Assembly: GCA_012735535.1 (NCBI GenBank)
Contig: JAAYHC010000074.1
Span: forward strand, 1 to 42,769
Length of the DNA stretch: 42,769 bases
Direction of reading: 5' to 3'
Source of the DNA: Bacillota bacterium
GTDB lineage: Bacteria > Bacillota > UBA5301
Positions 22,215 to 29,893 of this stretch are shown here, in pieces. Positions within the stretch are counted from its first letter, which is position 1; each line of letters opens with the position of its first letter. The notes beneath the pieces were generated by a model, which ran no database searches, was not told the origin of the DNA, and was given only the letters and a program-made list of their open reading frames with translations. The translations under genes and the position numbers were made by a program.

Positions 22215-23912
22215 CTATTCGGTTTTGAACCGGCTAACCAGTTCTTTGAGTCCCACTGCCATATCCAACAGGGCCTTATTGGATTCGGCGATTTCCTGGA
22301 TGATCTGGGACTGCTCTTGGATGGAGTTGTTGATCTCTTCGGTGCTGGCCGAGGTTTCTTCGGCGACCGCTGAGACTTCTTCCAGAGCTGCGAGCGCTTT
22401 TTTCGAACCAAGCACGGTCGAATTTGACGCTTCAGCGATGAAATTAAGCTTTTCTTGCAGCTGGCTGATAAAGTCGGATAATGCACCGAAGGCGTCGGTG
22501 GCTTGGTGCACCAAGGCAACCCCGTCATTAATTTCAGAAGCTTGCGCCGCTGCTCGCTCGACAATGGCCGAGGCATCCTGCTGGATTTGTTTGATCAACG
22601 CTTCAATCTCGCTGGCGGCAGAACGAGACTGCTCGGCTAATTTCCGGACCTCCTCGGCGACTACGGCAAAGCCGCGCCCTTGCTCGCCGGCCCGGGCTGC
22701 TTCAATCGCTGCATTTAACGCCAACAGGTTCGTTTGCTCGGCGATTCCGGTAATCAAATCAACAATCTGACTAATCTCCTGGGACCGGGTGCCAAGATCG
22801 GAAACGGCTGCGGAAAATTCGTTCATCGTAGCGCCGATGCGATTCATTTGATTAATGGCGTTCAAGTTAACCTCATTACCTTTAGCAGAGGTCTGGGCTG
22901 CTTCAAGGCCGATGGCGGCAGCTTCTTGCACCTGTTGGTAAACGGCTTGGGTTTGGCGGGACATCTGTTCCGCATTGCCGGCAGCTTCAGTGATAGACCT
23001 GGCTTGATCATCGATGCCGACGGCCACGGTATGGATACTGGCGGCGATTTCTTGGTTAGCAGCGGAAATACTGCTTGAGCGGCGGGCCAGTTGGTCTGCC
23101 GCAGTGGTTAACTCTCCGGCTGCCCGGCTGACCTGGGCGACAATTTGCGAGATTGTGCGCAGCATTTGATTGAAGGCCCTTCCAACGTCGGCGACCTCAT
23201 CGTTGCCCTTTGTAGCTGCAGTGACAGACAAATTGCCGTTATTAGCTTCTTGCATCGCCTCTTTGAGGATCAACAGCGGCCGGATCAGGCGTTGGGAGAA
23301 GAGTCCGGCAATAATGGAGGAAATGATGATGCCAATAATGGTAAGCAGGCTAATTTGGATGAGAAAATCTCGCGTAGCCGAGTCGAGTAGTCTTTTGGAC
23401 ACACCCACGTACCACATACCGATGATTTCACCGCGGGCATTGCGAATCGGCTTATACGCTGTTTGATACTTCTCACCAACAACTACCGCTTCCCCGATGA
23501 ATTCTTCTCCGCGCCTCAAGACAGTTTCGATAACATTGTCTGCGGCTTGAGTACCAACTGCGCGCTGTCCATCACGGATGACGTTGGTAGCAACACGGGT
23601 ATCGCCTTGGAAAATTGTTGCGGTACCGCCGGTCATCGCTGCGATCTTGTCAATGATAGCGTAATTGCCGTTGATCAGGGTCTGCCCTTTGTAGAGTTGG
23701 CCGTTTAAGATTTGCCAAGCTCCAGGAATTTCCGCCTCGATTAAGGCTTCCCCCAGGGCGAGATCCGACTTGGCTTTTTCCAGCACCGCGTGCTCGAAAA
23801 TGTGAATTGCAATCCGGTAGGCACCGAGGGCACAAATGATATTACTGATAATAAGAAGCATGAGTACCAGTAGATTAAGTTTCAGATACAGACGACTTAC
23901 CTTACGCAGCAT
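22215..23912 (-). CDS. Methyl-accepting chemotaxis protein with Cache sensor
   Basis: 565 residues. First membrane helix ([25 protein letters not shown], about 10-35), an extracellular single-Cache domain (about 36-180, with [13 protein letters not shown] and [17 protein letters not shown]), second helix ([17 protein letters not shown]), HAMP ([23 protein letters not shown]) and a long signalling coiled coil with the tip [38 protein letters not shown] that binds CheA/CheW. It senses a small molecule and feeds the chemotaxis or a related kinase system. ATG 23912 is preferred (GGTGAT six bases upstream) over ATG 23930. A TATAAT lies upstream at 23954-23949 on the minus strand but has no good -35. 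No che genes are in the window. Confidence 0.95.
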   Translation of the reverse strand: MLRKVSRLYLKLNLLVLMLLIISNIICALGAYRIAIHIFEHAVLEKAKSDLALGEALIEAEIPGAWQILNGQLYKGQTLINGNYAIIDKIAAMTGGTATIFQGDTRVATNVIRDGQRAVGTQAADNVIETVLRRGEEFIGEAVVVGEKYQTAYKPIRNARGEIIGMWYVGVSKRLLDSATRDFLIQISLLTIIGIIISSIIAGLFSQRLIRPLLILKEAMQEANNGNLSVTAATKGNDEVADVGRAFNQMLRTISQIVAQVSRAAGELTTAADQLARRSSSISAANQEIAASIHTVAVGIDDQARSITEAAGNAEQMSRQTQAVYQQVQEAAAIGLEAAQTSAKGNEVNLNAINQMNRIGATMNEFSAAVSDLGTRSQEISQIVDLITGIAEQTNLLALNAAIEAARAGEQGRGFAVVAEEVRKLAEQSRSAASEIEALIKQIQQDASAIVERAAAQASEINDGVALVHQATDAFGALSDFISQLQEKLNFIAEASNSTVLGSKKALAALEEVSAVAEETSASTEEINNSIQEQSQIIQEIAESNKALLDMAVGLKELVSRFKTE

Positions 23913-24018
23913 AGCGATCACCAGCTCCATCAGAGAGTAAAATGTATAATTATACCATTAATTATAGGTTAGTTCTTTTACGCCTTCTGTGCGAAAAGGA
24001 ACTATTATCATTTCTTTG

Positions 24019-24900
24019 CTATTTTCTGGAAATCATCCTCCCTGTGGAGGGGGTGGGGTGTGAGAGAAAGATGAAAAGACCGACAATTACTAAGATCCCA
24101 CCGGCCAATTCACCGAGCGTCGGTATTTCGGAGAACAGCAACCAGGCCCAGAGGGTGGCCCCGACCGGTTCGCCTAAAATCGCCGTGGAAACCAGGGAGG
24201 GCGAAACATAGCCCAACGCCCAGTTAAGCGAAGTGTGACCGCCAATATGGCAGATGATGCCAAGAGCGGCAAAAGCGAACCAGTCTATTGGCGCCTCCGG
24301 TCGGAAAGGGAAGGGGCCGAGGCCGACGAGGAGTCCCAGCACCAGAGTGCAAACTAAGTAAGTCCAAAAAGTATAGGTGTTGACTTCCATCGTTCTTCTG
24401 GCCCGCGAGCCAACGAGGAAATACGCTGCTGCGAAGATGGCGGCTAAGACCGCCAGCAAGTTGCCGGCAAATTGCCCGAGACCGGTCCGGCCGGACATGG
24501 CGATCAGCAGCGTGCCTACTAAAGCGATAATAAGACCGCGGATTGCGCCGGCCGACAAACGCTCGCCCCAAATAAGCCGAGTCGTGAGGATGACAAAAAG
24601 CGGTTGGGTGGCTACCAGCACGGTGGAACTGGCCACCGTTGTCAGCTTCAGCGACTCGAACCAGGTCCAAAAGTGCAGGGCTAAAAAAAGACCGGCCAAT
24701 CCGGTTTGCAGGAGTTCGTTCCCCTGGGGCCGGCGGAAATCGTGCCGGCTCTTAATTGCTAGAGCGGCGGTGAAAACGGTCGCAATCAGCAAGCGCCAAA
24801 AAGCGATGGTCGGCGCCGGCGCCGTACTGAGACGGACAAAAACGGCCGAGAACGAGACCGCGATCACACCTATAATTACGACGGTTTTTGGCTTAATCAT
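24019..24900 (-). CDS. EamA/DMT family transporter
   Basis: 293 residues with about ten transmembrane helices arranged as two EamA halves: first half AVSFSAVFVRLSTAPAPTIAFWRLL and LHFWTWFESLKLTTVASSTVLVATQPLFV; second half ALGIICHIGGHTSLNWALGYVSPSLVSTAILGEPVGATLWAWLLFSEIPT. Members of the drug/metabolite transporter superfamily export amino acids, nucleotides or other metabolites; the substrate here is unknown. The start at 24900 fits the family N-terminus (MIKPKTVVIIG) but has no clear SD; the frame reaches back to 24990 with hydrophilic residues that look non-coding. It is divergent from the TSUP gene at 24989. Confidence 0.9.
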   Translation of the reverse strand: MIKPKTVVIIGVIAVSFSAVFVRLSTAPAPTIAFWRLLIATVFTAALAIKSRHDFRRPQGNELLQTGLAGLFLALHFWTWFESLKLTTVASSTVLVATQPLFVILTTRLIWGERLSAGAIRGLIIALVGTLLIAMSGRTGLGQFAGNLLAVLAAIFAAAYFLVGSRARRTMEVNTYTFWTYLVCTLVLGLLVGLGPFPFRPEAPIDWFAFAALGIICHIGGHTSLNWALGYVSPSLVSTAILGEPVGATLWAWLLFSEIPTLGELAGGILVIVGLFIFLSHPTPSTGRMISRK

Positions 24901-24988
24901 GGGATTAAGATTTGGGTAACAAGCGACAAAATCCTTTTCTCCGCATAAAATATTAGGCTGATTCCGCTTGGCGAAGGGATCGAAAAAC

Positions 24989-25726
24989 ATGGAAACCGTC
25001 TGGCAAACCTATGGCATGACACTGATTGCCTTCGCGATCGGTTTTGCTAAGGCCGGATTCGGCGGTGGGACCGGCTTGTTGGCCGGCACGCTCACCTGCT
25101 TATTCTTACCGCCACGTATCGGCATCCCCTGCACTGCGCCGTTAATGCTGTTTTCCGACCTCACCACCCTCTGGCTGTATCGGGGATCGGCGCGGCTTAA
25201 CTTGGTCCGCAAGCTGCTCCTGCCGGCTATGGTCGGAACCGTGGTTGGCGCACAGTTGTTGCTTAGACTCAGCGAAACGCTGCTGCGTCAGTTAATCGGC
25301 TTTACAGCTTTCATTTTTGTCTTCTATCAATTATATAGTCCCTCCATTACAGAAACCCCGTCCTTTATTGATAAGAGTCTGACAGAACTGATTTTCGGTT
25401 TTTTGGCCGGTTTAGTGAGCGGTTTCGCCCACGCCGGCGGCCTGGTCATCGCGCTTTATCTTGTTTTTCTCAACTTGCCTCCGGAGGAGCTCATTGCAAC
25501 GATTGCCCAGCTGTTGCTGGTCATCAATATCCTTAAATTAGCTATTTTTCTACCACTTGAACTGTTACCCGCGCCAACCTTGATTAGCGGGCTTTTGCTC
25601 ATCCCTTTTCTCTTCTGCGGCGGGGTGCTCGCCCGCAGGCTGCACCGGTGGCTCTCAACTCACCACTTGGCCAATCTATTCTTACCGGTCATTTGGCTTT
25701 CCGGTCTGGCTCTCTTAATCCGATGA
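24989..25726 (+). CDS. TSUP family (TauE/SafE) membrane permease
   Basis: 245 residues with seven to eight hydrophobic helices. The N-terminal IAFAIGFAKAGFGGGTGLLAGTL and the second-half GFLAGLVSGFAHAGGLVIALYLVFLNLP are the two halves of the TSUP fold, seen in sulfite/sulfonate exporters and many transporters of unknown substrate. ATG 24989 has GAAGGGA ten bases upstream; TTG 24968 is a weaker alternative. Divergent to the EamA gene with 88 bases between the two starts. Proximity to a cysteine-desulfidase-family gene 4 kb away hints at sulfur metabolism, but that is only context. Confidence 0.87.
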   Translation: METVWQTYGMTLIAFAIGFAKAGFGGGTGLLAGTLTCLFLPPRIGIPCTAPLMLFSDLTTLWLYRGSARLNLVRKLLLPAMVGTVVGAQLLLRLSETLLRQLIGFTAFIFVFYQLYSPSITETPSFIDKSLTELIFGFLAGLVSGFAHAGGLVIALYLVFLNLPPEELIATIAQLLLVINILKLAIFLPLELLPAPTLISGLLLIPFLFCGGVLARRLHRWLSTHHLANLFLPVIWLSGLALLIR

Positions 25727-25935
25727 TCTGCCGAAGGTGCGGTAAATAGGCGGTAAATAGTAGGAAGATCGGTCTTGATCGCGAAGGAATTAGCGGTTAA
25801 GCTTGTAGTCATCGGTGATGCAGCAGGATTAGTCGGGTTGATCCTGGAAACATCACCTTGCGCGAGCTTGGGGTTCAAGACGTAGATAGGCGGTACAGAT
25901 TGTCCGTTAGACTTCGGGTGGAAAGGGTGAGCGAA

Positions 25936-26316
25936 ATGGCACGGGTGCTGGTTGTTGATGATCGGCCAAGCATAGTCGAGGTGCTGAAAATGCTCCTTGA
26001 GATTAAGGGGTTCGTCGTGACCACCTGTTGTGATGGAGCAGAGGTGCTTGATCACGTTCGGAATCACAGGCCTGATGTGATTGTCTTGGACTTAATCTTG
26101 CCGGGAAAGAATGGATTGGCTATAATGAAGGAGCTCAAAGCAGACCCGGTTTTGGCAGATATTCCGGTGATCGCGATGACAGCTCGTAACGAGAAAGCGG
26201 CCGAAGCCGAATTATATGCATATTCTTGCGTAATGAAGCCTTTTGACATTCACGAACTTGCCCAATTAGTGCAGTCGGCGGTAGCTGATAAGAAGACGAT
26301 CGGGACGGCGCGTTAA
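25936..26316 (+). CDS. Stand-alone response-regulator receiver protein
   Basis: 126 residues, a single CheY-like receiver. RVLVVDDRPSIVEVLKMLL provides the acidic pocket, DVIVLDLILPGKNG the phospho-acceptor Asp, IPVIAMTAR the Thr switch and CVMKPFDIHELAQLV the conserved Lys-Pro. There is no output domain, so it acts like CheY or Spo0F by protein contact. Its kinase is not in the window. ATG 25936 is preceded by GAAAGGGTGAG; the upstream in-frame GTG 25927 is possible. The 209-base gap before it (25727-25935) holds a short direct repeat CGGTAAATAG (25740-25749, 25751-25760) and a doubtful 36-codon frame, but no clear promoter. Confidence 0.92.
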   Translation: MARVLVVDDRPSIVEVLKMLLEIKGFVVTTCCDGAEVLDHVRNHRPDVIVLDLILPGKNGLAIMKELKADPVLADIPVIAMTARNEKAAEAELYAYSCVMKPFDIHELAQLVQSAVADKKTIGTAR

Positions 26317-26352
26317 TTCGCAAAATCTTATGTTTATTTTCTGTACCGTTTC

Positions 26353-26361
26353 TGATATACT
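26353..26361 (+). promoter_or_regulatory. Extended -10 promoter of the polyamine operon
   Basis: TGATATACT (26353-26361) is an extended -10 (TGnTATACT) in an AT-rich stretch; a weak TTTATT lies 17 bases upstream. The SD AAGGAGGAAG follows about 30 bases later. Confidence 0.55.
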
Positions 26362-26405
26362 ATCGCTGTTATCACGAGAACTAACTGTTTAAGGAGGAAG
26401 TTTTG

Positions 26406-26864
26406 ATGTTGCCGATCCCCAGGAAATTTACGATGGTTGCTGCTGCGTGTGAGGGAGCAACCCGATTAAATGCCTTTGATAATGCCTTGTTAGCTTCAGG
26501 CATTGGCAATCTCAATTTGCTCAGAGTGAGCAGCATCTTACCGCCCGATTGTGTCGAGGTAGAAAAGTTGGATATCCCACCGGGATCCCTCACCCCGACG
26601 GCTTACGGGAGCATCATTAGCGAGACTCCGGGCAAGCGCATTGCCGCGGCGGTAGCGATTGGCTTTGGCGAAAATGACTTCGGCGTGATTATGGAGTATT
26701 CCGGTGAGTGCTCTAAAGAGGAGGCTGAAGCCGAGGTAGCCCGGATGGCTGAGGAGGCTTTTCGGGTTCGCGGCCGTAAGTTGGTTCGTGTTGTGACTAA
26801 GGGTTCTGAGATTGTTGTGGACAAGTGTGCCTGTGCCTTTGCGGCGGTGGCCCTCTGGTATTAA
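26406..26864 (+). CDS. Pyruvoyl-dependent arginine decarboxylase
   Basis: 152 residues, the size of the archaeal-type PvlArgDC family. It makes agmatine and CO2 from arginine. The self-cleavage site is the Ser42-Ser43 pair in LRVSSILPP; Ser43 becomes the pyruvoyl group. Other family features are MVAAACEGATRLNAFDNALLASGIGNLNL, the acidic GFGENDFGVIMEYSG stretch and the C-terminal KCACAFAAVALWY. ATG 26406 is chosen over TTG 26403; AAGGAGGAAG lies seven bases upstream. Spermidine synthase and agmatinase genes follow within 30 bases, so the enzyme feeds polyamine synthesis rather than acid resistance. A pyruvoyl enzyme replaces the PLP-dependent SpeA usual in Bacilli. Confidence 0.94.
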   Translation: MLPIPRKFTMVAAACEGATRLNAFDNALLASGIGNLNLLRVSSILPPDCVEVEKLDIPPGSLTPTAYGSIISETPGKRIAAAVAIGFGENDFGVIMEYSGECSKEEAEAEVARMAEEAFRVRGRKLVRVVTKGSEIVVDKCACAFAAVALWY

Positions 26865-26891
26865 TCACAGACTATTGGTGGAGGTGGAGCA

Positions 26892-27716
26892 TTGGAAACT
26901 TGGGTAACTGAAAACCAAACGAAGAATATGCGTCTGTCGCTGAGGATCAAAAAGATCCTGCACCATGAGCAGACCGAATTTCAAGAGTTGTTTGTGGTCG
27001 ACACGTATGAGTACGGTCACATGTTGGTGTTGGACGGCGCTATTCAGACGACCGAGCAGGATGAGTTTGTCTACCATGAGCTGATTAGTCACGTGCCTCT
27101 CTTTGCCCATCCCCATCCGGAGCGGGTTTGCGTTATCGGTGGCGGGGATGGTGGGACGGTCCGGGAGGTGCTCAAGCATCCATCGGTCAAGGAAATTGTC
27201 CATGTGGAGATTGACGGGGCTGTGATTGAGGCCAGTAAGAAATGGTTGCCGACTATTAGTTGTGCATTGGACGACCCGCGGGTGACGACCCTAGTTAAAG
27301 ATGGTCTGGTTCACATCCGTGAAGCCGAAAACGAATATGACGTGATTATCATTGACTCTTCGGATCCGGTCGGACCGGGCGTACAGCTTTTTGAGGTCCC
27401 CTTTTACCGAGATTGCTATAAAGCGCTGCGCGAAAACGGCTTGATGGTCGCCCAGACCGAATCCCCTTGGTCCAACAAAGATTTGGTGGCTAGAACATTC
27501 CGGAACATGGGGTCCGTCTTTCCCGTGACCAAGATCTATTTGGGTAATGTTCCGACCTATCCATCCGGATTGTGGAGCTTTACCTGCGGTTCGAAGGGGC
27601 CGGATCCGGCTGCGGCTCCGGAGAGTGTTTCTTTCGAAACGAAATATTATACACCACAAGTTCACCAGGCAGCCTTCGCTTTGCCGCGGTTTGTCCAAGA
27701 TTTGTTGGAGGATTAA
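26892..27716 (+). CDS. speE: Spermidine synthase
   Basis: 274 residues. Polyamine aminopropyltransferase that moves the aminopropyl group of decarboxylated S-adenosylmethionine to putrescine. The N-terminal beta hairpin domain ends in MLVLDGAIQTTEQDEFVYHE; the Rossmann part has VCVIGGGDGGTVREVLKH (GGGDGG 83-88) and the catalytic IIDSSDPVGP (Asp155, Asp158 region); C-terminal YTPQVHQAAFALPRFV is typical. The TTG start at 26892 fits the family N-terminus and follows GAGGTGGAGC. SpeD is not in the window. The gene sits between the decarboxylase and agmatinase, although its enzyme acts last. Confidence 0.96.
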   Translation: METWVTENQTKNMRLSLRIKKILHHEQTEFQELFVVDTYEYGHMLVLDGAIQTTEQDEFVYHELISHVPLFAHPHPERVCVIGGGDGGTVREVLKHPSVKEIVHVEIDGAVIEASKKWLPTISCALDDPRVTTLVKDGLVHIREAENEYDVIIIDSSDPVGPGVQLFEVPFYRDCYKALRENGLMVAQTESPWSNKDLVARTFRNMGSVFPVTKIYLGNVPTYPSGLWSFTCGSKGPDPAAAPESVSFETKYYTPQVHQAAFALPRFVQDLLED

Positions 27717-27718
27717 CT

Positions 27719-28594
27719 GTGAACAGCGCTTTTGAGTCGTTTTTCCAGGAACATATGAGTGTGGGGGCTCCCTTTTTGGGGGCCTCTGATGATTATGCGC
27801 AGGCCAAAAAGGTTATCTTTGGAGCCCCTATGGACTGGACGGTTAGTTTCAGGCCCGGTTCCCGCTTTGGCCCCGGCTCGGTCAGAGATGTTTCCGAAGG
27901 ACTGGAAGAGTATAGTCCGTACCAGGACAAAGAGTTGGCAGCGGTGCCTTTTTTTGATGCCGGCAATTTGCTGTTGCCCTTCGGCAACGTGAACCGTTCG
28001 CTGGAGTTGATCAAGGAGTGCACCGCTTTGATCGTCCGCGATGGGAAGATACCGCTCATGCTCGGCGGCGAACACCTGGTTTCTTGGCCGGCGATTGAGG
28101 CTGTATTAGCTGTCCATCCCGATCTGGTGCTGCTACATTTTGATGCTCACCTGGACTTGCGGACTGACTATTTCGGGCAGGCATTTTCCCATGCCAGTGT
28201 GATTCGGCGCCTTTTTGACCGCGACTCCAAGATCCGGGTCTACCAGTTCGGCATCAGATCCGGTGAGCGTGCGGAGTGGGCTTTTGCCCGTGAGCGGACC
28301 AAACTCTTTCCATTTGAGGTCTTCGCGCCGCTTAAGCACGTTCTGCCGGAAATACAGGGCGCTCCGGTATATCTGACGCTGGACATTGACGTGGTTGATC
28401 CCGCTTTTGCGCCGGGGACGGGAACTCCGGAGCCGGGTGGGATTACGAGTACCGAGCTGCTCGAATCAATCCTGCTGCTCAAAGAGGTTAATCTGGTGGG
28501 GGCTGACATTGTTGAGGTGGCTCCCGAGTATGACCTAAGTCGACGTACTCCTTTTCTGGCGGCCAAAATCTTGCGCGAGTTACTGCTCTTCTAA
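27719..28594 (+). CDS. speB: Agmatinase
   Basis: 291 residues of the ureohydrolase family. It hydrolyses agmatine to putrescine and urea. The binuclear Mn site residues are all visible: His119 in LGGEHLVSWP, Asp142/His144/Asp146 in FDAHLDLR, Asp222/Asp224 in LDIDVVDPAFAPGTGTPEPGG. The last motif marks agmatinase/arginase. The start is GTG 27719, two bases after the speE stop, with GGAGG seven bases upstream inside speE; the longer frame inside speE is an artefact. Together with the two genes before it this completes arginine to spermidine without ornithine decarboxylase. Confidence 0.95.
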   Translation: MNSAFESFFQEHMSVGAPFLGASDDYAQAKKVIFGAPMDWTVSFRPGSRFGPGSVRDVSEGLEEYSPYQDKELAAVPFFDAGNLLLPFGNVNRSLELIKECTALIVRDGKIPLMLGGEHLVSWPAIEAVLAVHPDLVLLHFDAHLDLRTDYFGQAFSHASVIRRLFDRDSKIRVYQFGIRSGERAEWAFARERTKLFPFEVFAPLKHVLPEIQGAPVYLTLDIDVVDPAFAPGTGTPEPGGITSTELLESILLLKEVNLVGADIVEVAPEYDLSRRTPFLAAKILRELLLF

Positions 28595-28688
28595 AGCTGC
28601 CGTAATTTGCTAGGATTAATGAAAGGGATTTTCCTCATGGGTGGAAAACTCTTTCATGGATGCCAGATTTGTCGGGAGGATGGAAATT

Positions 28689-29336
28689 GTGATTAACAAA
28701 GCAAGATTGACGGTGTTCTTTCTGGTCATCGGATTGTTGGTCTCGGTGCCCGTTGTCTGGGCTACACCGAGCTTTCACGGCCCAACCGGCCTGATTACCA
28801 TCCCAACAGCGGATGTGGTCCAATCCGGCCAGTTTAACCTGGGTGTTTTCTACTATCAGGATGAGTTATCCACTGTAATTAATGGAGCACCACTACCGAA
28901 CTTGGAGCTTGGTATTGGCGTTTGGAATCGCGGACGTTCGCTTGGCTATCTTAACGCTAAATATCAGTTGGTTCCGGAGACCAGGGACTATCCCGGTATT
29001 GCCGTGGGCGGTATGGACCTGAGCGATTCTTTCGGGCGCCGTTTGTATGCGGTGGCCAGCAAAAATCTCCCCGAGTTCGGGGTGCGGGGTCACATCGGGA
29101 TCCAGACCCCGGGTGATCCGCTCTTTGCCGGAATCAGCAAGGTATTTAACACCGTTACCATCAGCCAACCGGGGCAAAATAGCTTGGCGCTGCAAACTTC
29201 GTTGGTGGCGGAACTCAATGGAGATGATTTGAACGTCGGCTTGCAGCTGCGGATTAGTCCCAACTTCGTCTTGCATGCCTCATATGTCGGCTTGGAGTCC
29301 GGATTACTCGGAATAACCTATAACGGCTGGTTTTAA
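28689..29336 (+). CDS. Secreted beta-rich protein, YjbH-like / possible outer-membrane beta barrel
   Basis: 215 residues. A clear signal peptide (LTVFFLVIGLLVSVPVVWA) is followed by TPSFHGPTGLITIPTADVVQSGQFNLGVFYYQDE, which resembles the start of YjbH-type exopolysaccharide beta-barrel proteins. The rest alternates short amphipathic strands (LNAKYQLVPETRD, RLYAVASKNL, LNVGLQLRISPNFVLHASYVGL) and ends in NGWF, an aromatic C-terminus as in outer-membrane proteins. GTG 28689 is preferred since GGGAGG ends nine bases earlier; ATG 28680 abuts that SD. It is an extracytoplasmic protein for certain; an outer-membrane location is inference. A 19-codon frame with SD overlaps its start (28637-28696). 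Confidence 0.7.
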   Translation: MINKARLTVFFLVIGLLVSVPVVWATPSFHGPTGLITIPTADVVQSGQFNLGVFYYQDELSTVINGAPLPNLELGIGVWNRGRSLGYLNAKYQLVPETRDYPGIAVGGMDLSDSFGRRLYAVASKNLPEFGVRGHIGIQTPGDPLFAGISKVFNTVTISQPGQNSLALQTSLVAELNGDDLNVGLQLRISPNFVLHASYVGLESGLLGITYNGWF

Positions 29337-29360
29337 AGGCGCTAATAACCGGATAAACCG

Positions 29361-29394
29361 ATGCCCTCGAGCAAGCCTGAGGGCATTTTGTTTT
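29361..29394 (+). terminator. Rho-independent terminator
   Basis: ATGCCCTC (29361-29368) pairs with GAGGGCAT (29379-29386), 10-base loop, followed by TTTGTTTT to 29394. It ends the beta-rich secreted protein gene. Confidence 0.85.
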
Positions 29395-29480
29395 AAGCCC
29401 GCAGCCGCTGGAGAAAATGAGAGGAAGATGTTTGTTAGTGTAGAAGCATAGATAGGTTAACCCGGTAAGGAGGCAGACCG

Positions 29481-29888
29481 GTGGATATTCGCGATTACCA
29501 GGAGTGGGTACGGCAGTTTGACCAGGCCCGGGGTTGGGATTTATGCCCGGGGACGGATACGTTAGCGCATGTGCTTGAGGAATTAGGCGAGTTGAGCCGC
29601 TGCGTCTTGGCTTTGGAAGGCTATCGGACGGTTTCGCCCGGTGAACGGGAGCGGATCCGGGAAAACCTAGGCGAAGAATTGGCTGATGTCGTGACCTTTT
29701 TGGTTAAGCTCGCCTATACATATAACCTGGACTTGGCGCAGTACTTAGCGGCCAACCAGGCCAAGTGTCGGCAGCGTTTCGGTGAGGGTAGCGGTTCTTA
29801 TTCCTGTGAAGAGTATTTACGTTACAAGAAGGAATCGGCCGATGCATTATTGGCCCAGTACCAGCAAAGGTTTGGAAAAAAGGAGTAA
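29481..29888 (+). CDS. MazG-like nucleotide pyrophosphohydrolase
   Basis: 135 residues, all alpha. The metal-binding motifs LAHVLEELGELSRCVLAL (ExxE) and LGEELADVVTFLVKLAY (ExxxD) are the two parts of the MazG/dUTPase-like site. These enzymes cleave non-canonical or alarmone nucleotides to the monophosphate and pyrophosphate. The C-terminal extension (about 95-135: CRQRFGEGSGSYSCEEYLRYKKES) is not part of the basic fold. GTG 29481 is supported by the perfect TAAGGAGG at 29466-29473. It precedes argS by 5 bases; whether its activity is tied to tRNA charging is unknown. Confidence 0.85.
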   Translation: MDIRDYQEWVRQFDQARGWDLCPGTDTLAHVLEELGELSRCVLALEGYRTVSPGERERIRENLGEELADVVTFLVKLAYTYNLDLAQYLAANQAKCRQRFGEGSGSYSCEEYLRYKKESADALLAQYQQRFGKKE

Positions 29889-29893
29889 GCCTG

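Noticed and set aside
22025-22576. 183-codon minus-strand frame overlapping the MCP gene
   Set aside because: It lies on the same strand in another frame of a clear MCP coding region and crosses a terminator.
25775-25885. 36-codon TTG-started frame (LIAKELAVKLVVIGDAAG...) before the receiver gene
   Set aside because: SD weak, no family seen; could be chance, although the hydrophobic pattern is suggestive.
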